Shown here piece after piece: positions 49,294-49,419 of a stretch of DNA of 49,419 nt. The notes under the pieces were generated by a model. That model saw only the letters and a program-made list of their open reading frames with translations. It ran no database searches and was not told the origin of the DNA. The stretch comes from Pseudomonadota bacterium (lineage in GTDB: Bacteria; Pseudomonadota; Gammaproteobacteria; Steroidobacterales; Steroidobacteraceae), in the NCBI GenBank assembly GCA_021805275.1, contig JAJZFQ010000175.1, forward strand, positions 1 through 49,419. Direction: 5' to 3'. Position 1 is the first letter of the stretch. Each line of letters opens with the position of its first letter. Both the position numbers and the translations under genes were made by a program.

Positions 49294-49419
49294 TTACTTC
49301 AGAACCTTGGCGACGACGCCGGCACCGACGGTGCGGCCGCCCTCGCGGATGGCAAAGCGCAGCCCCTCTTCCATCGCAATCGGGCTGATCAGCTCCACCG
49401 TCATCTTGATGTTGTCTCC
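49294..49419 (-). CDS. tuf: Elongation factor Tu (C-terminal end only)
   Basis: The last 41 codons match the EF-Tu domain III end: [19 protein letters not shown] and [19 protein letters not shown], then LK and a TAA stop. The gene runs off the window edge. Its place upstream of rpsJ shows the str operon (rpsL-rpsG-fusA-tuf) joined to the S10 cluster. Confidence 0.96.
   Translation of the reverse strand, partial: GDNIKMTVELISPIAMEEGLRFAIREGGRTVGAGVVAKVLK

Overview
The window is chromosomal DNA, roughly 70% G+C, from a free-living gammaproteobacterium. The evidence is the gene order and the proteins: divergent rhlB / trxA-rho, miaB-phoH-ybeY-corC-lnt-leuS-lptE, holA-nadD-rsfS-rlmH, divergent ssb / uvrA, and an intact S10-spc-alpha ribosomal cluster next to tuf. 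The high G+C and the joining of loci that lie apart in Escherichia coli suggest a deep, high-GC lineage (Xanthomonadales, Nevskiales, Steroidobacterales or Chromatiales-like). I cannot place it more closely without a search. There is no phage, insertion sequence, CRISPR array, rRNA or tRNA gene.

Layout. Positions 1-4030 hold rho and trxA (-), rhlB (+) and a small DUF465 gene. From 12468 down to 4039 one long minus-strand run reads holA, nadD, rsfS, rlmH, maf, rng, nitrilase, tldD and a PLP-dependent decarboxylase-like gene. Between 12563 and 18560 lies an accessory block: proline iminopeptidase, a molybdate/tungstate-type binding protein, a fused permease-ATPase, a small GlsB-type membrane protein, a GNAT acetyltransferase, slyX and a CPBP membrane protease. 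This block separates holA from leuS-lptE, which are adjacent in many relatives. From 27630 down to 18727 the minus strand reads miaB, phoH, ybeY, corC, lnt, leuS, lptE and a small HExxH protein coupled to lptE. Next come a hairpin-rich spacer, a vapBC toxin-antitoxin pair, ssb / uvrA, a low-complexity lipoprotein, a PepQ-type prolidase and mscL. From 49419 down to 35003 the minus strand carries the end of tuf and then rpsJ through rplQ, including a 37-codon rpmJ and secY.

How the genes work together. The core content is transcription termination and RNA handling (Rho, RhlB, RNase G), ribosome assembly and silencing (YbeY, RlmH, RsfS, r-proteins), envelope lipoprotein and LPS assembly (Lnt, LptE), and replication and repair (HolA, SSB, UvrA). 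Most start codons in the minus-strand runs overlap the previous stop as ATGA, GTGA or TTGA, which points to translational coupling.

The most interesting departures are these. (1) The decarboxylase-like protein has Asn at the PLP-stacking His position and Leu at the catalytic Tyr position, which suggests aldehyde-synthase or other altered chemistry. (2) A TTGAAC-17-TATACT promoter and a highly structured leader of about 210 nt sit between rpsJ and rplC instead of upstream of rpsJ. (3) An HExxH protein overlaps lptE. (4) The vapB frame runs 215 nt into vapC. (5) Rho has a 63-residue Asn/Gly/Arg-rich N-terminal extension. (6) A recurrent -10-like motif precedes nearly every transcription unit, sometimes so close to the start codon that leaderless mRNA is likely.
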